Source: Cellvibrionales bacterium (GTDB taxonomy: Bacteria; Pseudomonadota; Gammaproteobacteria; Pseudomonadales; JAHEIH01). From it: DNA of 64,000 nucleotides. The stretch lies in NCBI GenBank assembly GCA_024639455.1, contig JAHEIH010000005.1, positions 186,001-250,000 on the forward strand. The letters are read 5' to 3'. The position numbers and the translations under genes were made by a program. Under the pieces are notes generated by a model. The model was not told where the DNA came from. It worked only from the letters and a program-made list of their open reading frames with translations, and made no database searches. The number at the start of each line of letters is the position of its first letter. The first letter of the stretch is position 1. Shown here one piece after another: positions 28,934-36,682 of the stretch.

Positions 28934-30819
28934 GCGCCGTCCTCGGCCATGGCTTCAAGTTCCACCCAACGTTCCATGGCCGTTTCCAAGGTTTCCTGCA
29001 GCGCATTCAAAGCGTCCAGCTTGGCGGTCATTTCGGTGTGCTCGAGCGCGGCAAAGACCACCGATCCAATCTCTTCCTCTAAGGCAGCCACCTCATTTTC
29101 CATTTGCTCGATTCTGGCCGGCAACTGATCCAACTCTAATTGTAATTTGTAACTCAACTTGCGCGACTTCGCCGCCGGCTTAGTGACGGGCTTAGACTCT
29201 GCTGCAGGCTTTCTAGCGACCTTTTCTTCCTCGACGACAGGTCCACGCTGACGCAGCCAGTCTTGGTATCCTCCGATATATTCGCGTACCCTACCCTGGC
29301 CCTCAAAAGCCAGTGTTTGCGTGACGACGTTATCCATAAATTCACGATCGTGGGTCACCAGCAACAGCGTGCCATCGAAATTGCCAAGAATCTCCTCCAA
29401 TAACTCTAGGGTTTCCACATCCAAGTCGTTGGTCGGTTCGTCCATCACCAACAAATTGGCTTGTTTAGAGAACATTTTGGCGAGTAAGAGACGATTTTTT
29501 TCACCCCCTGAAAGCGCTTTAACCGGGGCGCGCACACGCGCCGGCGGGAACAAGAAGTCACCTAAGTAGGACATCACATGGCGATCTTTACCGCCAATAT
29601 CAATAAAATCTCGGCCGTCGGAAATATTATCGAAAACACTACTTTCGGGATCGAGTTGATCACGCAGCTGATCAAAATAGGCCACCTCTAACTTGGTACC
29701 CATCTGCAGTGTCCCGCTATCGGGCTGAAGTTGGCCAAGAATCATTTTGATCAGCGTGCTCTTACCGACACCATTAGGACCAATCAAGCCCACTTTATCG
29801 CCGCGCAGAATCGTTGTAGTCAGATCGCAAATGACCACTTTATCGGCAAAAGCCTTACTCACTCCCTGCAGCTCCGCGACAATTTTGCCAGAGCTATCAG
29901 CGCTGTCGATGCTCATCGACACATTGCCCTTGCGCTCAATACGCTGCTTGCGATCATCGCGCATCGCCTTCAACGCGCGCACGCGGCCTTCATTGCGGGT
30001 GCGTCGCGCCTTGATACCCTGGCGAATCCACTTTTCTTCTTCTGCCAGCTTTATGTCGAACAGTTTGTTGTGGCGATCTTCGGTTTCTTGAACACGCTCG
30101 CGGTATTCAAGAAAATCTTCATAGCTACCCTGCCAAGACAGCATATTACCCCGATCTAACTCAACGATGCGATTAGCCAATTTCTTCAAGAAGCGACGAT
30201 CGTGGGTAACGAACATAATCGCCCCTTGGTATTCCAATAGGTGTTCTTCCATCCACTCGATAGTGGCGACATCGAGGTGGTTGGTAGGCTCGTCAAGTAG
30301 CAGAATGTCTGGGTTGTGGCTCAATGCGCGCGCCAGCGATACACGCCGACGCCAACCACCTGATAGCGAGCGCATGCTAGCGTCGCGTGGAATTTGTAAG
30401 CGTCGCAGCAACAAGTCGATACGTTGCTGCAAACTCCAGCCATCATTATCCTCAATAACTTTCTGGTGTTTTTCCAGTGCCGCCATATCGATATTGGCCG
30501 CGTGGGATAATATGTCAAACTGGGCCAGGCTGTGACCCACTACGCTGTGGTCCTCGACGATGTAGTCGAAAACAGAGACATCTGCAGCTGGCGGCAGGTC
30601 CTGTTCCAAGCGGGCAATAACCGCGCCAGGCTGCAACCAGATCTCGCCATCGTCGGCTTTTTGTTCGCCTACCAGCACTCGCATGAGGCTCGACTTACCG
30701 CTGCCGTTGCGACCGAGCAGACAGAGCCTGTCGCCCTTGTCCAATTGCAGGTCAATACCATTCAGTAGTGGGTTGTCGCCATAGGCGAGGTGGACGTTTT
30801 GTAAACGCAGTAGCGGCAT
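28930..30819 (-). CDS. uup: ABC-F ATPase Uup
   Basis: About 629 residues with two ABC ATPase domains and no membrane segments. First domain: LLGRNGSGKSSL, LSGGWRRRVSLARAL and LLLDEPTNHLD. Second: GPNGVGKSTL, LSGGEKNRLLLAKM and VMDEPTNDLD. A C-terminal coiled coil (about 540-625) is typical of Uup, which is linked to ribosome function and branched DNA intermediates. I start at the ATG at 30819, preceded by GAGGGA; the upstream in-frame start at 30843 lacks a site. It is divergent from the CheZ-like gene. Confidence 0.93.
   Translation of the reverse strand: MPLLRLQNVHLAYGDNPLLNGIDLQLDKGDRLCLLGRNGSGKSSLMRVLVGEQKADDGEIWLQPGAVIARLEQDLPPAADVSVFDYIVEDHSVVGHSLAQFDILSHAANIDMAALEKHQKVIEDNDGWSLQQRIDLLLRRLQIPRDASMRSLSGGWRRRVSLARALSHNPDILLLDEPTNHLDVATIEWMEEHLLEYQGAIMFVTHDRRFLKKLANRIVELDRGNMLSWQGSYEDFLEYRERVQETEDRHNKLFDIKLAEEEKWIRQGIKARRTRNEGRVRALKAMRDDRKQRIERKGNVSMSIDSADSSGKIVAELQGVSKAFADKVVICDLTTTILRGDKVGLIGPNGVGKSTLIKMILGQLQPDSGTLQMGTKLEVAYFDQLRDQLDPESSVFDNISDGRDFIDIGGKDRHVMSYLGDFLFPPARVRAPVKALSGGEKNRLLLAKMFSKQANLLVMDEPTNDLDVETLELLEEILGNFDGTLLLVTHDREFMDNVVTQTLAFEGQGRVREYIGGYQDWLRQRGPVVEEEKVARKPAAESKPVTKPAAKSRKLSYKLQLELDQLPARIEQMENEVAALEEEIGSVVFAALEHTEMTAKLDALNALQETLETAMERWVELEAMAEDGA
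28944..28982 (+). terminator. Inverted repeat after usp, inside the 3' end of uup
   Basis: CGGCCATGG (28944-28952) and CCATGGCCG (28974-28982) are perfect 9-bp arms with a 21-base loop, followed by TTTCC. It could end the usp transcript although it is part of the uup coding sequence on the other strand. The long loop and short T-run make this tentative. Confidence 0.3.
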
Positions 30820-30927
30820 AATTATTCCCTCAGAGGCGCGCATATTACCTGAGGCGGTGGATAGACTTCAAACCAAACTAGCGTCTAGCCTAGCCTTTGC
30901 TATGCTTAGCAGACATACGGAGGATAG

Positions 30928-31464
30928 GTGAACGCAATGCAATCAGCCCCACACCTTAATAGCGACGATTGGCAACACCTCGAGCAAACAGTCAAAATGC
31001 TTTATTTAGCCATCGCGCAAATCGAAACAGCTTTAGGCGAAGGTAACCAAGAAGCGGGAATTATTGGCGAGGCGTTTAGCCAAATCAGCCAACACGCCAA
31101 AAGCTTGCGCGCCAACGGTGGCGATCCCGACACATGTCACGCTATCGACCAACAGGTGCTGCAGGCGGTCACCGCTTTCCAATTTTACGACCGCGTGTCG
31201 CAGCGGGTTGATCACGTGCAAGTTGGCCTGCGGCGCTTGATTGAAGTGATGGAAAACGAAGGCGACCTACACAACCCGGCGGTGTGGCAAAAAATTCAAG
31301 AAGAAATCAAATCTAGCTATACCATGGAAGCCGAGCGCATGATGTTCGACAAAATTATGCAAGGTGTGTCACTCGAAGAAGCGCTGGAAATTTTCCGCCA
31401 CAACTTCCGCGGCCAAGATGCGACCGCAGAAGATGAAGATGGCGACGAGGTCGAATTCTTTTAA
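30928..31464 (+). CDS. Helical CheZ-like protein with acidic C-terminal tail
   Basis: About 178 residues, nearly all helical, no signal peptide. A long amphipathic region ends in AFQFYDRVSQRVDHVQ (about 90-105), which resembles the four-helix-bundle core of CheZ-type proteins in layout; the tail is very acidic and ends in EVEFF. CheZ uses a C-terminal peptide to hold CheY, so a partner-binding tail is conceivable, but this is inference and no chemotaxis genes are nearby. The start may be GTG 30928 (GGAGG four bases before) or ATG 30937. It meets bcp tail to tail with a 4-base overlap. Confidence 0.6.
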   Translation: MNAMQSAPHLNSDDWQHLEQTVKMLYLAIAQIETALGEGNQEAGIIGEAFSQISQHAKSLRANGGDPDTCHAIDQQVLQAVTAFQFYDRVSQRVDHVQVGLRRLIEVMENEGDLHNPAVWQKIQEEIKSSYTMEAERMMFDKIMQGVSLEEALEIFRHNFRGQDATAEDEDGDEVEFF

Positions 31465-31922
31465 GCGTCGAGCGCCGACAACAAGGTCTCGTGGTGGGTT
31501 TTAGTCTTGAACTTGTCGAGGATTTGCGCCAAGTTTCCGTCGCCATCGATGATAAACGTCGTGCGCACGACTCCCATGTACTCCTTACCCATAAACTTCT
31601 TCAACTGCCACACACCAAAGGCCTCCGCCACGGCGTGATCCACATCCGATAACAAATCAAAGTTCAGACCGTGTTTATCGCGGAACTTCGTCAGTTTAGA
31701 CACTGGATCCGGGCTCAAACCCAACACCACCGTATTGCGAGAAGCCAGATCGCTGTGGCTGTCACGCAAACCGCATGCCTGATCGGTACAACCAGGGGTC
31801 AACGCTTTAGGGTAAAAATACACCACCACGGTTTGGCCTTTGAAATCGCTCAATTTAACGGTTTCGCCGTCTTGGTTTTGCAGGCTGAATTGGGGCGCGG
31901 GGGCGCCAATGGTAAGACTCAT
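31461..31922 (-). CDS. bcp: Thioredoxin-dependent thiol peroxidase Bcp
   Basis: 153-residue peroxiredoxin of the Bcp/PrxQ class, reducing hydrogen and organic peroxides in the cytoplasm. Peroxidatic Cys45 and resolving Cys50 lie in TPGCTDQAC, the spacing of atypical 2-Cys Bcp. Thr and Pro of the PxxxT/SxxC active site are present. It is the last gene after flavin reductase, NUDIX and rmuC on the same strand, 9 bases after rmuC. Confidence 0.95.
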   Translation of the reverse strand: MSLTIGAPAPQFSLQNQDGETVKLSDFKGQTVVVYFYPKALTPGCTDQACGLRDSHSDLASRNTVVLGLSPDPVSKLTKFRDKHGLNFDLLSDVDHAVAEAFGVWQLKKFMGKEYMGVVRTTFIIDGDGNLAQILDKFKTKTHHETLLSALDA

Positions 31923-31931
31923 ATTTGCTCC

Positions 31932-33227
31932 TTAATCACTGAGATCGCCGTCGTCATCTTGATCTTCACTTTGGCCGGGCAAGCTAGGCATTTTGCGCTT
32001 GGCCTTAGCACCAAGGCGCTGCAGCTTTTCAACCCGCCCGAGGGCATTGCCGCGCCCTTCAGACAAGCGGTTCAAGGTGAGTTGGTATGAATCATGTGTA
32101 CGCTGCACTTGCTTGCCTAGTTCCAGCAAGCTTTCCAACACCAGGCTCAACTGGTCGTAGAGACCACCCGCCTCGCTGGCAATTTTCTCGGCATTGCGGT
32201 TTTGCTTGTCACGTCGCCACAAAAACTGCACGGTGCGCAATGTGGCGAGCAATGTGGCAGGGCTCACCACCACCACATTCTTTTCATAGGCCTGAGTAAA
32301 CACGCTTGGATCGGCGTCGACCACAGCGTGGTAAGCCGCTTCAATTGGCACGAAAACGAACACAAATTCAGGGGCGCTGACACCCTCTAAAAACGCGTAG
32401 TCTTTTTGGCTCAATCCAGCGATATGCTGCTTCATAGAGGCAACATGCTGTTTTAACGCTCGCTCGCGGTTGTCGTCACTATCGGCATTGATGAAGCGTT
32501 CGTAGTCGGTTAGCGAGACTTTAGCGTCTACGATCAGGCAACGCTGCTCGGGGAGTCTGATGAGCACGTCTGGCCGCAGCGTCTTTCCCTCGCTATTGTG
32601 TAGTGTCACCTGGGTATCGAATTCGCGCCCGGCGCTCAGGCCAGACTGCTCCAACACGCGTTCTAGGATAATCTCACCCCAGTTACCCTGCGCCTTGTTA
32701 TCGCCCTTCAGCGCCTGCGTTAAGCGGCGAGATTCTTCGTTCATCGACTGATTGAGTTGCTGCAGTAGCTTCACTTCAGCGAGGATGGCCTGGCGGCCCT
32801 GGCTATCTTTCTCGTAGACGCTTTCGACGCGCTGTTTAAAGTCACCCAATTGCTGGCGCAACGGGGACAAACTCGCTTCCAACATGGCTTTACTGTCATC
32901 GCGGAAACGCTGCTGCTTGTCGTCAAAGATGCGATTGGCTAAGTTTTCAAATTGTTGGCGCAACTGCTGTTGAGCATCCTGCAGCACGGCTAACTTTTGT
33001 TCAGCCGACGCTTGCTCGCTCTCAAAGCGCGCCTGCAGCGCCGCCGCCGCTTCTCGAGTGCTTGACAGGCGCTCACGTAGATCATTCATCTCAGCGTCTT
33101 TTAGAAGCACCTGTCGGGCATTATCATCGCGCTGCTGGGTTACTAGATTTAATCGCGAACGCATCCACAAGATGGAGAGTGAGGCGCCGACACCCACACC
33201 TATCGCCGCATACCCCCACTCGATCAC
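31932..33227 (-). CDS. rmuC: DNA recombination protein RmuC
   Basis: 431 residues: an N-terminal membrane helix (about 5-20), a long coiled coil (about 25-170), and the RmuC nuclease-like domain with GNWGEIILERVLEQSGL, then RPDVLIRLPEQRCLIVDAKVSL, where Asp and the DAK motif resemble a PD-(D/E)XK core. RmuC limits DNA inversions at short repeats in E. coli and is linked to phage defence in some reports. The start overlaps the NUDIX stop (ATGA). Confidence 0.93.
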   Translation of the reverse strand: MIEWGYAAIGVGVGASLSILWMRSRLNLVTQQRDDNARQVLLKDAEMNDLRERLSSTREAAAALQARFESEQASAEQKLAVLQDAQQQLRQQFENLANRIFDDKQQRFRDDSKAMLEASLSPLRQQLGDFKQRVESVYEKDSQGRQAILAEVKLLQQLNQSMNEESRRLTQALKGDNKAQGNWGEIILERVLEQSGLSAGREFDTQVTLHNSEGKTLRPDVLIRLPEQRCLIVDAKVSLTDYERFINADSDDNRERALKQHVASMKQHIAGLSQKDYAFLEGVSAPEFVFVFVPIEAAYHAVVDADPSVFTQAYEKNVVVVSPATLLATLRTVQFLWRRDKQNRNAEKIASEAGGLYDQLSLVLESLLELGKQVQRTHDSYQLTLNRLSEGRGNALGRVEKLQRLGAKAKRKMPSLPGQSEDQDDDGDLSD

Positions 33228-33781
33228 GACTTACCTCGCCACGATTCTTGCCTTGGCTGCATGACTTTATGATGGGTGGGAAATACGCCCGCGCGGCGGT
33301 CTGCAAAATAGCGTTTTAGCATGGCACCAACGACGGTAAAAGCGAGGTCGTCCCAGGGAATATCCTGCTCCTCAAACCACGCCACCTCGAGGCTTTCGGT
33401 ACCGGCTCGGTAACTACCATCCACAACTTCGGCAAGATAGAACATGTAAATTTGCGATATGTAAGGCAGATCAAACACACCGTACAACTGGCCTTGTTCG
33501 ACGCTCGCGCCAGCCTCTTCACGCGTTTCACGCTGCGCACCCTGCCAAGTACTTTCACCTAGCTCAAGGAAGCCGGCGGGCAGGGTCCAATAGCCATAGC
33601 GAGGCTCAATCGCTCGCTTACAAAGCAATACCTTACCCTGATAGAAGGGCAAAGTACCTACAATCACTTTAGGATTTTGATAATGGATAACGCCACAGGC
33701 CTCACAAACATCGCGTTCGTGATCATCTCCAGCGGGAATTTTTCGCACGGTCTGTGCGCCACAGGCGCTACAATAGGTCAT
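33224..33781 (-). CDS. NUDIX hydrolase with N-terminal zinc ribbon
   Basis: 185 residues. A zinc ribbon with two Cys pairs (YCSACG near 3-8 and CEACG near 31-35) precedes a NUDIX domain whose box GFLELGESTWQGAQRETREEAG contains the G, E and REEXEE-like residues for metal binding. Such proteins cleave nucleoside diphosphates linked to another group, often FAD, ADP-ribose or NAD-like compounds; the substrate here is unknown. It overlaps rmuC by 4 bases and flavin reductase by one. Confidence 0.88.
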   Translation of the reverse strand: MTYCSACGAQTVRKIPAGDDHERDVCEACGVIHYQNPKVIVGTLPFYQGKVLLCKRAIEPRYGYWTLPAGFLELGESTWQGAQRETREEAGASVEQGQLYGVFDLPYISQIYMFYLAEVVDGSYRAGTESLEVAWFEEQDIPWDDLAFTVVGAMLKRYFADRRAGVFPTHHKVMQPRQESWRGKS

Positions 33782-34269
33782 CAGCTCTGGGCGGAAATGT
33801 CGCGGTATTGGCCAGCGAAAAACAATAGCGGCGCTGCGTCAGGACGCGGTGCCGCCATGGCACTGACTTCTCCAATTAAAATTGTATGATCACCGGCAGG
33901 AATACGATCCAGGACTCGGCACTCAAACTGTGCCTTGGCCTCGGCAATCAACGGCACGCCATCACTACCGGTGTGTAAATGCTCGGCGGGGATATGGCGA
34001 TCACCTGGGGTGGCAAAAAAATTGGAAATCCCCTGTTGGTCATCTGTCAGTACACTAATGCCATAGTGGCTAGCGGCTAACCACTCGCCCGTTTGGGTGC
34101 TGTCATTTTGTACGCTCCACAACACCAGCGCAGGCGACAGCGACACTGAAGAGAATGAGTTAATAGTCATACCAAAGGGCTGGCCATCGGCGCCCATGGC
34201 GGTGGCCACACAAACACCTGTGGCAAATTGCCCAAAGGCATTACGCAATTGTCTGGTATCAAACGACAT
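33781..34269 (-). CDS. Flavin reductase family protein
   Basis: 162 residues with the FMN-binding split-barrel fold: RNAFGQFATGVCVATA near the N-terminus, then TINSFSSVSLSPALVLWSV, and GDHTILIGEVSAM. These proteins reduce FMN or FAD with NAD(P)H for partner monooxygenases, or serve as standalone reductases. No monooxygenase partner is next to it; the head-to-tail NUDIX-RmuC-Bcp genes are instead linked to nucleotide, DNA and peroxide metabolism. Confidence 0.88.
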   Translation of the reverse strand: MSFDTRQLRNAFGQFATGVCVATAMGADGQPFGMTINSFSSVSLSPALVLWSVQNDSTQTGEWLAASHYGISVLTDDQQGISNFFATPGDRHIPAEHLHTGSDGVPLIAEAKAQFECRVLDRIPAGDHTILIGEVSAMAAPRPDAAPLLFFAGQYRDISAQS

Positions 34270-34313
34270 ATAATTTCCTAATTAATCAGTGCATCCATTG
34301 TAAGCTAGCCACG

Positions 34314-34769
34314 TTAAGGCTGCCAATCACTGGCTTTATCGAGGTCACTCTGACATTGTTCTACCCAGCGTTCACTCTCCTGAAAACACTCTTTCTTCCA
34401 GAACGTGGCGCGGGTTTTTAAATAGTCCATGATGAATTCACAGGCGGCAAAACTATCGCCACGATGCGGCGCACTAACAGCCACCCATACAATACGCTCA
34501 CCGAGCGCCAAACGACCCACACGGTGATAAACCTGTACCGTTTCGATGTCCCAACGCTGAGTGGCTTGGTCGACAATACGTGAAATCTCCGCTTCGGTCA
34601 TGCCGGGGTAGTGCTCAATGTACAAGGCCTCGATAGAATGATCAGCGACCCCGCGTACGACACCCACAAAACTTGCCACCGCGCCTACACTAGGTGACGC
34701 CACATGAAGTTGCTCAAGCAGATCGGCAGGATTGAAATCTGCCTCGGCGACTATGATGAGATGGGGCAT
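34314..34769 (-). CDS. moaE: Molybdopterin synthase catalytic subunit MoaE
   Basis: 151 residues. Converts cyclic pyranopterin monophosphate to molybdopterin with sulfur from the MoaD C-terminus. Conserved features: VGAVASFVGVVR, HRVGRLALGERIVWVAVSAPHR, and the Lys residues in YLKTRATFWKKE that act in catalysis. Follows moaD by 2 bases. Confidence 0.95.
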   Translation of the reverse strand: MPHLIIVAEADFNPADLLEQLHVASPSVGAVASFVGVVRGVADHSIEALYIEHYPGMTEAEISRIVDQATQRWDIETVQVYHRVGRLALGERIVWVAVSAPHRGDSFAACEFIMDYLKTRATFWKKECFQESERWVEQCQSDLDKASDWQP

Positions 34770-34771
34770 TT

Positions 34772-35020
34772 TCAGCCACCTGTTACTGGCGGAAATATAG
34801 CGACTTCGTCGCCATCCTGCACCGGGCTATCGGCATGTGCGTGAGCATGGTTAATCGCCACCAACAAATTAGCGGCTGATAGAGCGTCACGCCATTCATC
34901 ACCGCGCGCAGATAAACTCGATAATACATCGTCAACACAGCTTATACCGTCTGCATCGAGCGACACCGTATCGACCCCTAAGACCTCTCGCAGGGCGGCA
35001 AAAAATCGCACAACAATCAT
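34772..35020 (-). CDS. moaD: Molybdopterin synthase sulfur carrier MoaD
   Basis: About 82 residues with a ubiquitin-like fold ending in VTGG, the diglycine that is thiocarboxylated and donates sulfur to MoaE. I start at the ATG at 35020 (MIVVRFFAALREVLG), one base after the moaC stop; a longer in-frame start at 35059 would extend into moaC and add 13 atypical residues. Confidence 0.94.
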   Translation of the reverse strand: MIVVRFFAALREVLGVDTVSLDADGISCVDDVLSSLSARGDEWRDALSAANLLVAINHAHAHADSPVQDGDEVAIFPPVTGG

Positions 35021-35021
35021 C

Positions 35022-35504
35022 TTAGCAGCCCTCTGCGCGCCAGTCACCGGATCGCCCACCGGACTTCTCTAGCAGGGCGATATCACTAAGACGCATACCT
35101 TTATCAACGGCCTTACACATATCATAAATAGTTAACGCCGCCACGCTTACCGCGGTGAGCGCTTCCATTTCGACCCCGGTCTGACCTGTTAGCTTGCACT
35201 GAGCACGGATGTGCACACGCGATAACTCTGGCTGACAGGTCAATTCGACCTTCACTGATGACAACATCAGAGGGTGGCACAATGGAATCAAATCAGGGGT
35301 TTTCTTGGCGGCCTGAATACCCGCAATGCGTGCAACCGCAAGCACATCGCCTTTCGCGTGGCGACCCTCAGCAATCATAGCGAGGGTTTCGGGTAGCATA
35401 TGCACCACCCCTTCAGCCACGGCCACACGCACAGTGGCATCCTTGTCGGATACATCCACCATGTGGGCACGGCCTTGGTCGTCAAGATGGGTTAAACGAC
35501 TCAT
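35022..35504 (-). CDS. moaC: Cyclic pyranopterin monophosphate synthase MoaC
   Basis: 160 residues. Works after MoaA to make cyclic pyranopterin monophosphate. Family motifs: [30 protein letters not shown], and [28 protein letters not shown], covering the known catalytic Lys, His and Asp sites. The start overlaps the serA stop by four bases. moaA is not in this window. Confidence 0.96.
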   Translation of the reverse strand: MSRLTHLDDQGRAHMVDVSDKDATVRVAVAEGVVHMLPETLAMIAEGRHAKGDVLAVARIAGIQAAKKTPDLIPLCHPLMLSSVKVELTCQPELSRVHIRAQCKLTGQTGVEMEALTAVSVAALTIYDMCKAVDKGMRLSDIALLEKSGGRSGDWRAEGC

Positions 35505-36673
35505 CGAATCACGCGAACACTAATGATGCCGTCGATGGCTTCCAGATGATCCATAATCGCTTGGTCGACATCGCCTTCGATATCGATAAGGTTGTAAGCC
35601 AAATCGCCGCGACTCTTGTTGATCATGTCCACCACGTTGATGTCATGATCGGCTAGCTCCGATAAAATACCACCCAGCATTTTGGGTATGTTTTTGTTGG
35701 CGATGGCTAAGCGGGTGTCGCCACTGCGCTCCAAAACGGTTATCGGGAAATTGACCGAGTTAATGATGTTGCCGTGTTCGAGGAAGTTTTTCAGCTGTTC
35801 AACCGCCATCACCGCGCAGTTATCCTCGGCCTCGTCAGTCGAGGCGCCGATATGCGGCATTAACATCACACCGTCCACACCAATAAGATCAGGGTGCGGG
35901 AAATCGGCGATGTAATTGGCGATAATACCCTGCTCCAACGCCCAAACGACTGCGTCAGTATCAACGATCTCTTCACGGGCGAAATTGAGCAATTTACCTC
36001 CGCGTTTAAAGCTAGCGATAGAATCTTTGTTGATTAAATGACGCGTGGCATCCAACACGGGCAAGTGCAGCGTGACGAAATCTGACTTGGCCAACAGCGA
36101 CGGCAAGTTGTCGATTTTCACCACCTCTGAAGGCAAACGCCATGCGGCCTCTACCGACAGTGCGGGATCGTAACCGATCACTTTCATACCTAGATTGAGA
36201 GCCGTTTTAGCCACCATGGAGCCAATCGCCCCCAAACCAACAACACCGAGTGTCTTACCCTTGATTTCGTTGCCCTTAAAGTTTTTCTTCTCGGCTTCCA
36301 TCAGCTGACTCATCGCCTCAGGGTCTTTCAGCTCGGTTTGGCCATTAACGTAATTCATTCCTTGCACAATGCCGCGTGAACCCAGCAGCATCGCCGCCAA
36401 TACCAATTCTTTTACCGCGTTAGCGTTGGCACCTGGGGTATTAAACACAACGATACCACGCTCGCTACACGCACTTATTGGAATGTTATTGGTGCCGGCA
36501 CCTGCGCGAGCAATGGCTCTTACGCTGCTGCCAATTTCATCCGCTTGCAACTTATGGCTGCGTAACAACATACCGTCAGGTGTTGAGCTGTCGCTCGACA
36601 CCTCGTATTTATCACGACCAAATTCGTTCAAACCCAGGACTGAAATACTATTAAAAGTCTTAATTTTGTACAC
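35501..36673 (-). CDS. serA: D-3-phosphoglycerate dehydrogenase SerA-like
   Basis: 390 residues. First step of phosphorylated serine synthesis. NAD-binding GLGAIGSM near 150-157; the catalytic set is Arg in NFAREEIVD, Glu in ASTDEAEDN and His in PHIGAS. A C-terminal ACT domain (about 318-390) suggests allosteric control by an amino acid. It follows ppiD by about 10 bases and overlaps moaC at its end, so molybdenum cofactor genes are read behind a serine gene. Other 2-hydroxyacid dehydrogenases are possible but less likely. Confidence 0.88.
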   Translation of the reverse strand: MYKIKTFNSISVLGLNEFGRDKYEVSSDSSTPDGMLLRSHKLQADEIGSSVRAIARAGAGTNNIPISACSERGIVVFNTPGANANAVKELVLAAMLLGSRGIVQGMNYVNGQTELKDPEAMSQLMEAEKKNFKGNEIKGKTLGVVGLGAIGSMVAKTALNLGMKVIGYDPALSVEAAWRLPSEVVKIDNLPSLLAKSDFVTLHLPVLDATRHLINKDSIASFKRGGKLLNFAREEIVDTDAVVWALEQGIIANYIADFPHPDLIGVDGVMLMPHIGASTDEAEDNCAVMAVEQLKNFLEHGNIINSVNFPITVLERSGDTRLAIANKNIPKMLGGILSELADHDINVVDMINKSRGDLAYNLIDIEGDVDQAIMDHLEAIDGIISVRVIR

Positions 36674-36682
36674 GTTTATTCC

